DNA of 64,000 nt from Syntrophobacteraceae bacterium. Its GTDB lineage: Bacteria; Desulfobacterota; Syntrophobacteria; Syntrophobacterales; Syntrophobacteraceae. A program made the position numbers and the translations under genes. The notes under the pieces are model-generated. The model saw only the letters and a list, made by a program, of their open reading frames with translations, was not told the DNA's origin and did no database searches. Position 1 is the first letter of the stretch. Every line of letters starts with the position of its first letter. Location: positions 1-64,000 of the forward strand of contig JALOPI010000006.1 of NCBI GenBank assembly GCA_025453975.1. Reading direction: 5' to 3'. This document shows, one piece after another, positions 19,468 through 29,085 of this stretch.

Positions 19468-21108
19468 ATGCGAGTAGGACTGGCGCAGATGAATCCGCTC
19501 ATCGGGGATTTCGAGGGGAATGCCCACAAGATCCGCCTCGAGATCGACCGGGCCAGGGCGGCGCGGTGCGACCTGGTGGTGTTTCCCGAGCTGGCGCTGG
19601 TAGGGTATCCCCCCCGCGACCTTCTGGAGCTGTCTGACTTCGTGGCCGCAAGCCGCCGCCATTGGCCCGGGATCATGGAGGCTGGAAGAGGCATCGGGGT
19701 GATCTGCGGTGTCGTGGACGAGAACGAAGGGGCTGGGAAGCCTTATCGGAACACGGCCCTCTTCCTCGCCGAAGGCAAGGTCCGGGCTGCCTACCACAAA
19801 CGTCTGCTGCCTTCCTATGATGTGTTCGACGAGGAGCGGTACTTCGAGCCCGGGCAGGAGTCCGTCGTGGTGGAGTGGGCCGGGGAGCTGGTGGGGCTCA
19901 CCATCTGCGAAGACGCCTGGAACGTGGCGGAGTACCTTCCTCGGCCCCTCTATCGGTGCGACCCCGTCTCCGAGCTCGTGGCGGCCGGTGCTGGTCTCAT
20001 CGTGAACATTTCGGCGTCTCCCTACCATGTGGGCAAGGCCTCCTGGGTCGAGGGACTGCTTCGGAGCCATGCGGAGCGGTCGGGGGCTCAGCTGGTCTAT
20101 GTGAACCAGGTGGGCGGCAACGATGAGCTGCTCTTCCAGGGCCACAGCATGGTGTGGACGCCGTCGGGAGAGCTGGCTGCCAGCGGTGCCGACTTCCGGG
20201 AAGATTTCGTCCTGTACGACACCCGTGCCCGCGTGGGCGATCGCCATGCTTCGTCCCTCGGGAATGGAGCCGAGGCCATCGAAGGGCTGGCGCTGGGGCT
20301 TCGGGATTATGCCCGGAAGTGTGGGTTCTCCAAATCCCTGGTGGGACTGAGCGGGGGGGTGGATTCCGCTCTGGTCGCCTGCCTGGCGAGCCTGGCCCTG
20401 GGGCCGGAGAACGTCCTGGGGGTGGCCATGCCCGGCCCGTACAACGCGCCCGAAAGTCTGACCGATGCAGAGGAGCTCGCCCGGCGTCTGGGGATCCCGT
20501 TCCAGGTCCTTCCCATCCAGGACCTATTCCACAGCTCGCTGCGCACCCTGCGGCCCGCCTTCGAGGGACTCGCCCGGGATGTCACGGAGGAGAATCTCCA
20601 GGCTCGCATCCGGGGGATGCTCCTCATGGCACTGTCCAACAAGTTCAACCGCCTCCTTCTGAGCACGGGCAACAAGTCCGAGATGGCCGTTGGATACTGT
20701 ACCCTTTATGGGGACATGAACGGTGGACTGGCGGTCCTGGGGGATGTGCCCAAGACGATGGTTTACGACATGGCCCGAGAGCTGAACCGCCGCCGATCCT
20801 GGATTCCCGACCGTATTCTCGAGAGGCCGCCCTCGGCGGAGCTCAGGCCTGATCAGAAGGATCAGGACACCCTTCCGCCCTACGATGTGCTGGACGGCAT
20901 CCTGGCCGCCTATGTGGAGGGGCGTCTGCCGGCATCGGAGATCGTGGCCCGGGGGTGGGATCCGGACCTGGTGCGATGGGTCATCCGGCAGGTCGATCAG
21001 AATGAGTACAAGCGTTGGCAGGCTCCGCCCATTCTGCGGATCACTTCCAAGGCATTCGGCATCGGTCGTCGTTTTCCCATCGCCCATGGTTACCGCCAGG
21101 GTGGGTGA
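19468..21108 (+). CDS. nadE: Glutamine-dependent NAD+ synthetase
   Basis: Two domains in 546 residues. The N-terminal nitrilase-type glutaminase has the catalytic triad region: Glu in FPELALVGYPPRD, Lys in YHKRLLPSYDVFDE and Cys in LTICEDAWN. The C-terminal synthetase has the PP-loop SGGVDSALVA and the STGNKSEMAVGYCTLYGD motif. It uses glutamine to amidate nicotinic acid adenine dinucleotide. The start at 19468 begins the conserved MRVGLAQMNP. Placement before glnB ties NAD synthesis to glutamine supply; that link is inferred. Confidence 0.95.
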   Translation: MRVGLAQMNPLIGDFEGNAHKIRLEIDRARAARCDLVVFPELALVGYPPRDLLELSDFVAASRRHWPGIMEAGRGIGVICGVVDENEGAGKPYRNTALFLAEGKVRAAYHKRLLPSYDVFDEERYFEPGQESVVVEWAGELVGLTICEDAWNVAEYLPRPLYRCDPVSELVAAGAGLIVNISASPYHVGKASWVEGLLRSHAERSGAQLVYVNQVGGNDELLFQGHSMVWTPSGELAASGADFREDFVLYDTRARVGDRHASSLGNGAEAIEGLALGLRDYARKCGFSKSLVGLSGGVDSALVACLASLALGPENVLGVAMPGPYNAPESLTDAEELARRLGIPFQVLPIQDLFHSSLRTLRPAFEGLARDVTEENLQARIRGMLLMALSNKFNRLLLSTGNKSEMAVGYCTLYGDMNGGLAVLGDVPKTMVYDMARELNRRRSWIPDRILERPPSAELRPDQKDQDTLPPYDVLDGILAAYVEGRLPASEIVARGWDPDLVRWVIRQVDQNEYKRWQAPPILRITSKAFGIGRRFPIAHGYRQGG

Positions 21109-21115
21109 AGGATAA

Positions 21116-21631
<516 letters not shown>

Positions 21632-21651
21632 GTCGGTCTGGGGCGAAGTCC

Positions 21652-24255
21652 ATGGCGATCCAGCGTTTTTCGACTCTTTTCAGAAGGATGAAGGACCTCA
21701 GGCAGGCCTTCGAACAGGAATGTGCCGACGACATCCCGGGGCTTCTGGCGACCAGAACCTACGCCATTCACATTCACGAAGCACTCCAGAGGGGATTGAC
21801 CCGCGCGGACATCGGGCAGGACGGCTGGTGCCTGGCGGCGGTGGGCGGGTTCGGACGGGGGGAGCTGAGCTTCCGGTCCGACCTGGATCTGCTCTTTCTG
21901 CACCAGAACCGAATGCCCCAGTCCCTCGACGGGTTTCTGAGGGAGCTGATCTACGGCCTCTGGGATGCGGGCTTCGAGGTTGGCCATGCCACGACTTCGG
22001 TAACGGGAGCCAAAAAGCTGGTCCAGGAGGATTTCACCATCCTGACCAATCACCTGGAGGCCCGGCTCGTGGCCGGTGATTCGGCCCTTTTTGAGGGCTG
22101 GAGAGCCTCCTTCTTGAAGAGCTTCGGGACACTGAGCCGGCGCCGTTTCATCCGGACCCTCGTGGAATACCGTCAGTCCCGCATGCAGCATTATGGGGAG
22201 AGCTCCTATCTCCTCGAGCCTCACATCAAGGAGGGCGTGGGCGGCATGAGGGATCTCCACGCCATACGATGGGCAGCCATCGGCTGCGCCCAGCGCTGGG
22301 ATATCGAGGATCTCGTCCAGCGCCGGTGGCTCATTCCCCAGGAAGCGGTGTGGCTGGAGCAGGCCGGGGATTTTCTGTGGCGCGTGAGGCTCCAGCTGCA
22401 TCGGATCACGGGCAGGAGGCAGGATCAGCTGCTCTTCCCCGAGCAGGAGCAGGTGGCGCTCCGGCTGGGGTTCAGGGACGTGCGGCAGGGATCGGCGGCC
22501 GAAGCGTTCATGCGGCTCTACTACCGCCATGTGGCCCGCATCCGCCGCACCACGTCCTTCTTTCTCGAGCGCGTCGAGGAGGCTCAGGGGAAATCTCTCC
22601 GACAGAGGATCTCGAGAAGGCGAGTGCTTCCGGGGCCGTTCCTGCTGGAAGGCCGCGAGCTGCATTTCATGGACCCCTCCTGGGTGGGCAAGAATCCCGG
22701 GCTGCTCATGCAGATCTTCTGGCAGGCCGCCCGATCGGAGGCCCATTTCCATCACCAGACGGGGAGCGTGATCCGTGAGAATCTCTCGTGCATGACCGAT
22801 CAGATCCGTTCGGACCCGGTGGTCGTGCGGCAGTTTGTGGACATCCTCATGGACCCGAGGCAGGCTTTTCGGGTGCTGAAAGTCATGCTTGAAACCGGTT
22901 TCCTCGAGAGCTTCATACCCGGTTTCACGGGCGTCCGATACAAGGTTCAATACGATTTCTATCATCTTTACACCGTGGACGAGCATCTCCTGAGAACCAT
23001 CCTGGAGCTGCACCGCATGGAGGGGGGAGCCGAGGACGATCTGGCTCCTCTCCATCTTCCGGAGGTGTTCAAAGAGGTCGTCAACCGCAAGGTGCTCTTC
23101 CTGGCCGCTCTGTTCCATGACATCGGGAAAGGGGTGGGAAAGGGGCACGCCGACCACGGGGCTCGAATGGCCCCATCCCTGGCCCGGCAGTTCCGATTGA
23201 GCGACGAGGAGGAGGAGCTCCTCGGGTTCCTCATCGAAAAGCACCTCCTTCTGGCGGAAACGGCCCTGAAGAGGGACCTCATGGATGAGAAGCCCATCCT
23301 GAGGTGCGCATTCGAGATCGGAGACCGGGAGCGGCTCAGGCTGCTTTATCTTCTCACCATCGCCGATTCCCGGGCCACGGGCCCCGGGGCCTGGAATGTG
23401 TGGAGGGCTTCGCTTCTTCGGGAGCTTTTCCTGAAAACGGACCGGGCGCTGGTGCGGGGCGAGTGGAGCCGGGAGGACCTCCGGGAGCAGAGCGACGCCA
23501 TCCAGGGTGAGGTCCTGTCCCGACTGGATTCCGAAGCTGAGAGAGAGGCTGCCTCCCGGTGGCTGGACCAGGTCTCGTTTCGCTATGTGCTCTCCCAGCC
23601 CCCCGAGGCCATTGTCCGCCATTACGCCATGGAGCGGCAGCTCGAAGCCCGGGGGCTCGTCATGGAGAGCCAGGAGATCGAGGGCGGCATGTGGCAGATC
23701 ACGGTGGCCACCCGGGATCGGCCCGGTTTGTTCTCCATGATCACGGGCGTGCTCTGGGTGGCGGGCCTCAACATCCTGGCCGCCGATATTTTCACCCGCC
23801 CGTCGGGGGTGGCCCTGGACATTCTGAGGGTTGAGCGGGTTCCCGATCCTCTCCGCTCCCGGGAGCTCTTCGAGCGCATCCACGATGACCTCGAGAGATG
23901 TCTGGCGGATCGCTCCAATTTTGTGAAATTGATGGCGGCCAAGGGAAAACCTTCCCTGCTGCAGCAAAAAAATGTTCCGGTGGCGGAGGACCGCATCGTC
24001 ATTGATGAAGACGGGTCGGACTTCTACACCATCATCGAGGTGTATACCTGGGATCGCCCCGGAGTCCTCCATGCCATCACGAGCACCCTTTACGAGCTGG
24101 GCATCAGCATCCAGCTGGCCAAGATCTCGACGCCCGGCGCCCAGGTGGCGGACATCTTCTATGTGACGGACCTCGAGGGGAGCAAGCTCCTCAGGCAGGA
24201 GACCCATGAGAGGGTCCGGGCTCGGCTGCTGAGCTGTCTCCTTCGGACCCCATGA
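21652..24255 (+). CDS. glnD: [Protein-PII] uridylyltransferase / uridylyl-removing enzyme
   Basis: A bifunctional nitrogen sensor of 867 residues. The nucleotidyltransferase motif is intact: GGFGRGELSFRSDLDLLFLH with Gly65-Gly66 and metal ligands Asp77 and Asp79. The HD uridylyl-removing domain has His489-Asp490 (LFHDIGKG) with later His and Asp ligands (EKHLLL, IADSRATGP). Two C-terminal ACT domains bind glutamine (ITVATRDRPGLFSM and VYTWDRPGVLHAI). It lies 20 bases after glnB, its substrate. A second, degenerate homologue is at 34972-37557. Confidence 0.97.
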   Translation: MAIQRFSTLFRRMKDLRQAFEQECADDIPGLLATRTYAIHIHEALQRGLTRADIGQDGWCLAAVGGFGRGELSFRSDLDLLFLHQNRMPQSLDGFLRELIYGLWDAGFEVGHATTSVTGAKKLVQEDFTILTNHLEARLVAGDSALFEGWRASFLKSFGTLSRRRFIRTLVEYRQSRMQHYGESSYLLEPHIKEGVGGMRDLHAIRWAAIGCAQRWDIEDLVQRRWLIPQEAVWLEQAGDFLWRVRLQLHRITGRRQDQLLFPEQEQVALRLGFRDVRQGSAAEAFMRLYYRHVARIRRTTSFFLERVEEAQGKSLRQRISRRRVLPGPFLLEGRELHFMDPSWVGKNPGLLMQIFWQAARSEAHFHHQTGSVIRENLSCMTDQIRSDPVVVRQFVDILMDPRQAFRVLKVMLETGFLESFIPGFTGVRYKVQYDFYHLYTVDEHLLRTILELHRMEGGAEDDLAPLHLPEVFKEVVNRKVLFLAALFHDIGKGVGKGHADHGARMAPSLARQFRLSDEEEELLGFLIEKHLLLAETALKRDLMDEKPILRCAFEIGDRERLRLLYLLTIADSRATGPGAWNVWRASLLRELFLKTDRALVRGEWSREDLREQSDAIQGEVLSRLDSEAEREAASRWLDQVSFRYVLSQPPEAIVRHYAMERQLEARGLVMESQEIEGGMWQITVATRDRPGLFSMITGVLWVAGLNILAADIFTRPSGVALDILRVERVPDPLRSRELFERIHDDLERCLADRSNFVKLMAAKGKPSLLQQKNVPVAEDRIVIDEDGSDFYTIIEVYTWDRPGVLHAITSTLYELGISIQLAKISTPGAQVADIFYVTDLEGSKLLRQETHERVRARLLSCLLRTP

Positions 24256-24620
24256 TGCCCATCTGCCGGTCCATGTCCATGGCGTATCCATCGGAAAAGC
24301 GCAGCCCTCCATTCTTCACCAGCCGGATGGAGTCCGGTACAACCCTTTTGTGGGGTTTGGCATGGACAGGGTTACATTTTTGTATACTGGCTCATTCGCG
24401 GTCGTGGTTGATCTAACTAATTTGATTTAATGGCTTTTTGATCTTGAGATGCCCGAATGGAGCCTGGGGCTCTCCGACGGTGGCCTTCACATGGAACAAT
24501 TATGTTTCCTTCCGGGGAAGAGAGAAGAGGGGTGCCGTGAGGGGCATGGCCAGGGGCCGGGTGAGGGAGGGTCCGAAGGTACGGCCTCCCCGGCCGTTTC
24601 AGCGGGCATGGATCGCAACT
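24256..24620. other. Spacer between glnD and the glnA promoter
   Basis: 365 bases without a convincing gene. A short AT-rich patch near 24365-24430 contains TATACT, but no -35 at proper distance, so a second (vegetative) glnA promoter is only possible. I searched by eye for NifA (TGT-N10-ACA) and NtrC-type palindromes and found none that is convincing. Confidence 0.4.
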
Positions 24621-24636
24621 TGGCAAGGCTTTTGCC
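24621..24636 (+). promoter_or_regulatory. Sigma-54 (-24/-12) promoter of glnA
   Basis: TGGCAAGGCTTTTGCC against consensus TGGCACGNNNNTTGCW; the GG and GC dinucleotides are exactly 10 bases apart. The predicted start near 24647 gives a 44-base leader that includes the GAGGAGG ribosome-binding site. Confidence 0.8.
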
Positions 24637-24690
24637 CTAAGCAGGCACCGATGACGCGGAATGCAGTTTAGACTAATGAGGAGGAATCAC

Positions 24691-26103
24691 ATGACCCCGA
24701 AAGAAGTACTAGCCTTTGCCCGTGAGCAGGGCGCCAAGATGGTGGATTTCAAGTTTCTGGATTTTCTGGGTACCTGGCAGCATTTCACCAACCCCATCGA
24801 GGAGCTGGGGGAATCGGATTTCGAGAACGGATACGGCTTTGACGGATCCAGCATCCGGGGATGGCAGCCCATCAATGCGAGCGACATGCTGGTGATTCCG
24901 GACCCGACCACGGCCATCATGGATCCCTTCATGGCGGTTCCCACCCTGACACTCATCTGCAACATCGTGGACCCCGTGACCAAGGAGCGGTATTCGCGGG
25001 ATCCCCGGTACATTGCCCAGAAGGCCGAGAACTATCTGAAGTTCACGGGGCTGGGTGATGCGGCCTGGTTCGGCCCCGAGGCGGAGTTCTTCATTTTTGA
25101 CGATATCCGCTACGACAGCGCCTGCCAGTACGGATACTACTACATCGATTCGAGCGAGGGTACTTGGAACACCGGCCGCATGGAAAACCCGAACCTGGGT
25201 TACAAGCCGCGGCACAAGGAAGGGTATTTCCCCGTTCCTCCCGTGGATTCCCAGCAGGATCTCCGCACGGACATGGTGCTGATGATGCAAAAGGTGGGAC
25301 TCACCGTCGAGTGTCAGCATCACGAAGTGGCTACGGCGGGTCAGGCCGAGATCGATATGAAGGCCGCCACCCTGGTCAAGATGGCGGACAATCTCCAGTG
25401 GTACAAGTATGTGGTGAAGAATGTGGCCCGCAAGGCTGGAAAGACGGTCACCTTCATGCCCAAGCCGCTCTTCGGTGACAACGGCTCGGGGATGCACATC
25501 CACATCAGCATCTGGAAGAATGATCAGCCCCTTTTCGCAGGCGACAAGTATGCCGGCCTGAGCGAGATGGCCATGCATGCCATCGGCGGTGTCCTGAAGC
25601 ACGCCGCGGCCATCTGCGCCATCACAAACCCCATCACCAACTCCTACAAGCGCCTGGTGCCTGGGTATGAAGCGCCCGTGAACCTGGCTTACTCGAGCCG
25701 TAACCGCAGCGCCTCGGTCCGCATCCCCATGTACTCGGCTTCGCCCAAGCTGAAGCGCATCGAAGTGCGCTTCCCCGATCCGTCCTGCAACGGTTACCTG
25801 GCCTTCAGCGCACTGCTGATGGCGGCCCTGGACGGCATCGAGAACCGCATCGACCCGGGCCAGCCTCTGGATCGTGACATTTACTCCATGACACCCGAAG
25901 AACTGGCCAATGTCCCCTCGACTCCGGGCTCCCTCGAGGAAGCGCTCATCGCCCTGGAAAAAGACCACGACTTCCTCCTCAAGGGCGATGTGTTCACGGA
26001 GGACGTGATCCAGAAGTGGATCGAGTACAAGCGAGAGAATGAGGTGGATGCCATTCGCATGAGACCTCATCCCCACGAGTTCAAACTGTACTTCGACATT
26101 TGA
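24691..26103 (+). CDS. glnA: Glutamine synthetase type I
   Basis: A dodecameric ATP-dependent enzyme making glutamine from glutamate and ammonium. It has the Asp-50-type loop ([11 protein letters not shown]), metal ligands in [21 protein letters not shown], the latch [10 protein letters not shown] and RFPDPS. Tyr398 in [11 protein letters not shown] corresponds to the adenylylation tyrosine of the GSI-beta class, so GlnE control is expected, although glnE is not here. GAGGAGG lies six bases before the ATG. A sigma-54 promoter lies immediately upstream and an intrinsic terminator follows. Confidence 0.98.
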   Translation: MTPKEVLAFAREQGAKMVDFKFLDFLGTWQHFTNPIEELGESDFENGYGFDGSSIRGWQPINASDMLVIPDPTTAIMDPFMAVPTLTLICNIVDPVTKERYSRDPRYIAQKAENYLKFTGLGDAAWFGPEAEFFIFDDIRYDSACQYGYYYIDSSEGTWNTGRMENPNLGYKPRHKEGYFPVPPVDSQQDLRTDMVLMMQKVGLTVECQHHEVATAGQAEIDMKAATLVKMADNLQWYKYVVKNVARKAGKTVTFMPKPLFGDNGSGMHIHISIWKNDQPLFAGDKYAGLSEMAMHAIGGVLKHAAAICAITNPITNSYKRLVPGYEAPVNLAYSSRNRSASVRIPMYSASPKLKRIEVRFPDPSCNGYLAFSALLMAALDGIENRIDPGQPLDRDIYSMTPEELANVPSTPGSLEEALIALEKDHDFLLKGDVFTEDVIQKWIEYKRENEVDAIRMRPHPHEFKLYFDI

Positions 26104-26228
26104 TGATGCTGCCCCGTGGGGCCTTCGCCGCGTGACGAGGGAAGCCATTGATTCCCCATGGATGATCCCCGCTCGGAATCGGCATCATGGCTCTTGTCAA
26201 GCAGATTGTGGCGCAGCTCCGCTCCCCC

Positions 26229-26276
26229 ATCACCCCATCGCCGAGGGCTTCTGCCCCGGTAATGGGGTGATTTTTT
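26229..26276 (+). terminator. Intrinsic terminator of glnA
   Basis: ATCACCCCAT (26229-26238) pairs with ATGGGGTGAT (26262-26271), followed by a T run to 26276. It lies about 125 bases after the glnA stop. Confidence 0.85.
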
Positions 26277-26316
26277 GCCAGCCTGGAAGGCTTCTGGAGT
26301 TTTTTCCTCATTTCCC

Positions 26317-26346
26317 TTGACGAAATGACGATCTTCGGATTATGAG
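26317..26346 (+). promoter_or_regulatory. Possible promoter of a short transcript after glnA
   Basis: TTGACG, then 17 or 18 bases, then TTATGA or TATGAG. It lies between the glnA terminator and a second terminator at 26526-26555, so it could drive a transcript of about 200 bases. Confidence 0.4.
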
Positions 26347-26352
26347 AGGTCA

Positions 26353-26555
26353 CTCCTGTGAGAAATGCCCGGGAGGGATGAATGAACCCCAAAGAGAAGA
26401 GATAGATGGAAGACGCGGACAGTAGTGGTAAACGCTTGATCAGTTCTTTGATGAGCCGGATGGAGTACCTGGGGGAGGGCGGAGCATAGACACTTCCGTA
26501 CCGTGATGTGCTGTTGCGTGCTTTGACCCGGGTTCTGGCTCGGGTTTTTTATTTT
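26353..26555 (+). ncRNA. Candidate small RNA or micro-ORF transcript
   Basis: Bounded by the promoter-like pair above and a terminator. It matches no RNA family I recognise; 6S RNA was considered but no long closing stem forms. It contains an ATG frame of 27 residues (26406-26489, beginning MEDADSSGKRLISS) with a weak AGAGAAG site. Whether the RNA or the peptide matters, or neither, cannot be told here. Confidence 0.25.
26526..26555 (+). terminator. Intrinsic terminator-like hairpin
   Basis: A short stem ACCCG/CGGGT with a ten-base loop is followed by TTTTTT and ATTTT. The stem is weak but the T tract is clear. Confidence 0.5.
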
Positions 26556-26585
26556 CAGCATGGCACTGCAACAGGGAGGTGACCC

Positions 26586-26747
26586 TTGAAAGTCGTCCTC
26601 ATTCGCGGCCGCAACAGGCACGAGACAAGGAAGAAGGCTCTGGATTACTGGTTCGCTCATCGGGATCAATATTCATGCAGTATGAAGGATTTCCTGAAAA
26701 AATGCTCCACGGACCCTTCCGGACGGGTGATCCGATACAAGGAATGA
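26586..26747 (+). CDS. Basic 53-residue protein of unknown function, TTG start
   Basis: A short open frame beginning MKVVLIRGRNRHETRKKA and ending GRVIRYKE. I do not recognise the family. It is strongly basic, with two cysteines (SCS and KKCS), an aromatic YWFAH patch and no signal or membrane segment. The start is a TTG preceded by GGGAGGTGA, one of the best ribosome-binding sites in the window, four to five bases away. A good intrinsic terminator follows. The upstream hairpin at 26526 isolates it from the previous unit. The combination of site, codon pattern and terminator makes coding likely; nucleic-acid binding is only a guess from charge. Confidence 0.6.
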   Translation: MKVVLIRGRNRHETRKKALDYWFAHRDQYSCSMKDFLKKCSTDPSGRVIRYKE

Positions 26748-26790
26748 GTCATGGGGCCAGTCGGAGCATCGTGGCATGTTCCGAGGGATC

Positions 26791-26820
26791 GGGGCTGAGA
26801 GGTTTTTCTCGGCCCCTTTT
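26791..26820 (+). terminator. Intrinsic terminator after the 53-residue protein gene
   Basis: GGGGCTGAG (26791-26799) pairs with CTCGGCCCC (26808-26816) with one G-U pair, followed by TTTT. Confidence 0.75.
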
Positions 26821-26904
26821 GTTTCGTCGCCTCTGCCCTGCGCGGTCAGCCTCTGTACCACTGGGCAGGCTCGGACCCCAATGCTGCTGACTTAAGGACC
26901 CATT

Positions 26905-26973
26905 GTCATTCCTGCGAAAGCCCGAATCCGGGTTTTATGCGGGTTTCTGGACCCCGGCGTTCGCCGGGGTGAC
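26905..26973. repeat. Palindromic dispersed repeat (REP/MITE-like)
   Basis: The unit begins GTCATTCCTGCGAAAGC and ends CCCCGGCGTTCGCCGGGGTGAC (split: hairpin 26952-26969 with 8-base arms, then TGAC). GTCATTCC and GGGGTGAC form imperfect terminal inverted repeats. This layout is that of small repeats scattered in many proteobacterial genomes. Only one copy is in the window. Confidence 0.6.
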
Positions 26974-27125
26974 GTTGAGTCAACAACATTGGGCTCGGAC
27001 CCTCCCCTCAAGTCACTCCCCTTTTTACGTTTGACCCCCCGCCTGATCCTTGCTAGTCTGACGGCCTGCAACGGTTTAGAAGCCACTTGACCCGAAACGG
27101 ACATTTGAATCGAAAGGCGTGATCC

Positions 27126-27335
27126 ATGTGGGAGCTCGGAGGATTGCTCTGTGCGGGGCTGAAGCGCAGTGTCAACAGCATGCTGCCCTGGGATGTGCCC
27201 TGGTACGATCCCAGTCATGCCATCTTTTTCGCGGCCCTTTACGGGGCGCTGAGCGTCATTGGCATCGGGCTGCTGGCGGCTGTCATCATCACCTTCAGGC
27301 GGATGTCCCGCGATGAGGGCGGCTCTCACCACTGA
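27126..27335 (+). CDS. Small single-pass membrane protein (DVPWYDPSH type)
   Basis: 69 residues. An amphipathic N-terminus and the motif PWDVPWYDPSHAIFFAALYG lead into one transmembrane helix (about 38-57, LSVIGIGLLAAVIITF) and a short charged tail RRMSRDEGGSHH. I have a memory of similar small proteins in sulfate reducers near respiratory genes, but no function can be assigned. Helix charge bias suggests the C-terminus is cytoplasmic. It stands alone, with AAGGCG upstream of the ATG. Confidence 0.65.
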   Translation: MWELGGLLCAGLKRSVNSMLPWDVPWYDPSHAIFFAALYGALSVIGIGLLAAVIITFRRMSRDEGGSHH

Positions 27336-27620
27336 GACCGATCCCCGGGTCCAGCCGTTGAAGCGTGAATGCTCGCGCAGCATGCTCCCATGACCAGTAC
27401 CCCGGGGCCGTCGGCAAGGTTTCCGCCCATGCCGCCTCGCACCCCGGGGGGCGTGGTTCCTTCTTGGGATTCACTCCGGGACCCGGCCCGGCGGGCTGCC
27501 CAAGGCCCGATCGCAGCCCCCCAGCCCCCTGATTCCCCCCTAGCGGGCCCTGCCGAAGCTGTGGGCACCTGGTGCCTGCCTCATGGGTTTCTTTCAAAAG
27601 ATCGGATCCGAGGCTTCCTT

Positions 27621-28985
27621 ATGAATCCAAAAGTTTTCCGGGAGTACGACATCCGCGGGATCGTGGATGTGGACATTCATGAAGAGGACATCATTCAGCT
27701 GGGCAGGGCCTTCGGTACCTACATGGCCCGGCAGGGCAAGCATGCCACGGCCGTGGGCCGGGACTGCCGCCTGAGCTCCGAGCGCTATCGAGATCTGCTG
27801 ATCCGCGGGATGCTGGCCGCCGGCATGGATGTGGTGGATCTGGGCATGTGCCCCACGCCGCTCCTGTATTTTGGCCTCAGGCATCTCGATCGGCAGGGGG
27901 GCGTCATGATCACCGCCAGCCACAACCCGCCGGAATACAATGGCTTCAAGGTCTGTAACGGCTACGATACCATTTCGGGTGCTGAGATCCAGGAGCTTCG
28001 ACACCTCATGGAAGGCGGCTCCTTCGCGGAAGGTGCCGGGGCGTGGCGGGAGGTGGATGTGGTCACCCCTTACCAGGAGCTCCTCGTCGACAACATTCGA
28101 ATCGAGCGTAAGCTCCGCGTGGGAGTGGATGCCGGCAACGCCACCGGCGGACCCATTGCGGTGCCGATTCTCCAGCGGCTGGGGTGCGAGGTGTTTCCCA
28201 TCCATTGTGAGCCGGACGGCACGTTCCCCAACCACGAGCCCGATCCGACCGTTCTGGCCAACCTCGGGGATCTCATCGAGCTGGTGAGACGAGAGGAGCT
28301 GGACGTCGGCATTGCCTATGACGGGGACGGCGACCGGCTGGGCATTGTGGACCATCGGGGCGAGATCGTCTACGGCGACAAGCTGATGATCATTTTCGCC
28401 CGGGAGATCCTTTCCCGAAGGCCGGGAACCACCTTCGTCTCCGAGGTCAAGTGCTCCAAGACCCTTTACGACGACATCGAGAGGCGGGGTGGGCGGGCCA
28501 TCATGGGGCGGACGGGCCATTCCCTCATGAAGGCCCGGATGAAAGAGGTGGATGCCGTACTGGCGGGCGAGATGAGCGGCCACATGTTCTTCAAGGACCG
28601 GTACTTCGGGTTTGATGACGGCATCTATGCGTCCTGCCGCCTCCTCGAGATCCTCTCCCGCGGCCGCAAGACCATTTCCGATCTCCTGGAGGGGGTTCCC
28701 GAGACCTTCACGACGCCGGAAATCCGCGTCGACTGTCCTGACGAGATCAAGTTCGAGGTGGTGGAGCATGCCCGAAGGCATTTTGTCGATGCCGGTTATT
28801 CGGTGATCGACGTGGATGGGGTGCGTATCGTTTTCGAAGATGGCTGGGGGCTGGTGAGGGCATCCAACACGCAGCCGGTCCTGGTGCTTCGCTATGAGGC
28901 TGAAACCGAGGGACGGTTGGCCGAAATCCGTGACTTGATCGAATCCCGTGTGGAGCGCATCCAGCGAGAGCGATTCGGCTCCTGA
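27621..28985 (+). CDS. Phosphomannomutase/phosphoglucomutase
   Basis: An alpha-D-phosphohexomutase of 454 residues that interconverts hexose 6- and 1-phosphates for sugar nucleotide synthesis. The start REYDIRGIVD is typical, the phosphoserine loop is TASHNPPEYNG, the metal loop is YDGDGDRLG, and the sugar-specificity GEMSGH loop and C-terminal RASNTQP phosphate-binding loop are present. This is the AlgC/ManB subgroup. The frame is open 84 codons upstream, but homology begins at the ATG at 27621. Confidence 0.95.
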   Translation: MNPKVFREYDIRGIVDVDIHEEDIIQLGRAFGTYMARQGKHATAVGRDCRLSSERYRDLLIRGMLAAGMDVVDLGMCPTPLLYFGLRHLDRQGGVMITASHNPPEYNGFKVCNGYDTISGAEIQELRHLMEGGSFAEGAGAWREVDVVTPYQELLVDNIRIERKLRVGVDAGNATGGPIAVPILQRLGCEVFPIHCEPDGTFPNHEPDPTVLANLGDLIELVRREELDVGIAYDGDGDRLGIVDHRGEIVYGDKLMIIFAREILSRRPGTTFVSEVKCSKTLYDDIERRGGRAIMGRTGHSLMKARMKEVDAVLAGEMSGHMFFKDRYFGFDDGIYASCRLLEILSRGRKTISDLLEGVPETFTTPEIRVDCPDEIKFEVVEHARRHFVDAGYSVIDVDGVRIVFEDGWGLVRASNTQPVLVLRYEAETEGRLAEIRDLIESRVERIQRERFGS

Positions 28986-29034
28986 CGGGCGTCCGGAGCC
29001 GAGGCTGCGCGCCCCTTCGGCCACGGGGCGGGCA

Positions 29035-29068
29035 CCCGGGAAGACCGGTCTCGGCCGGGCTTCCCGGG
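29035..29068. terminator. GC-rich hairpin between convergent genes
   Basis: CCCGGGAAG (29035-29043) pairs with CTTCCCGGG (29060-29068). No T run follows on either side. It lies between the mutase and HU genes and may stop transcription in both directions. Confidence 0.35.
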
Positions 29069-29085
29069 GGGATCGCCATGTCCTG

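Noticed and set aside
24361-24385. Sigma-70 promoter before glnA (TTGGCA ... TATACT)
   Set aside because: The spacer is 20 bases; a shifted -35 (TGGACA) gives 14. Neither is acceptable.
26353-26555. 6S RNA
   Set aside because: The size fits, but no long closing stem with a central bubble can be drawn from the two ends.
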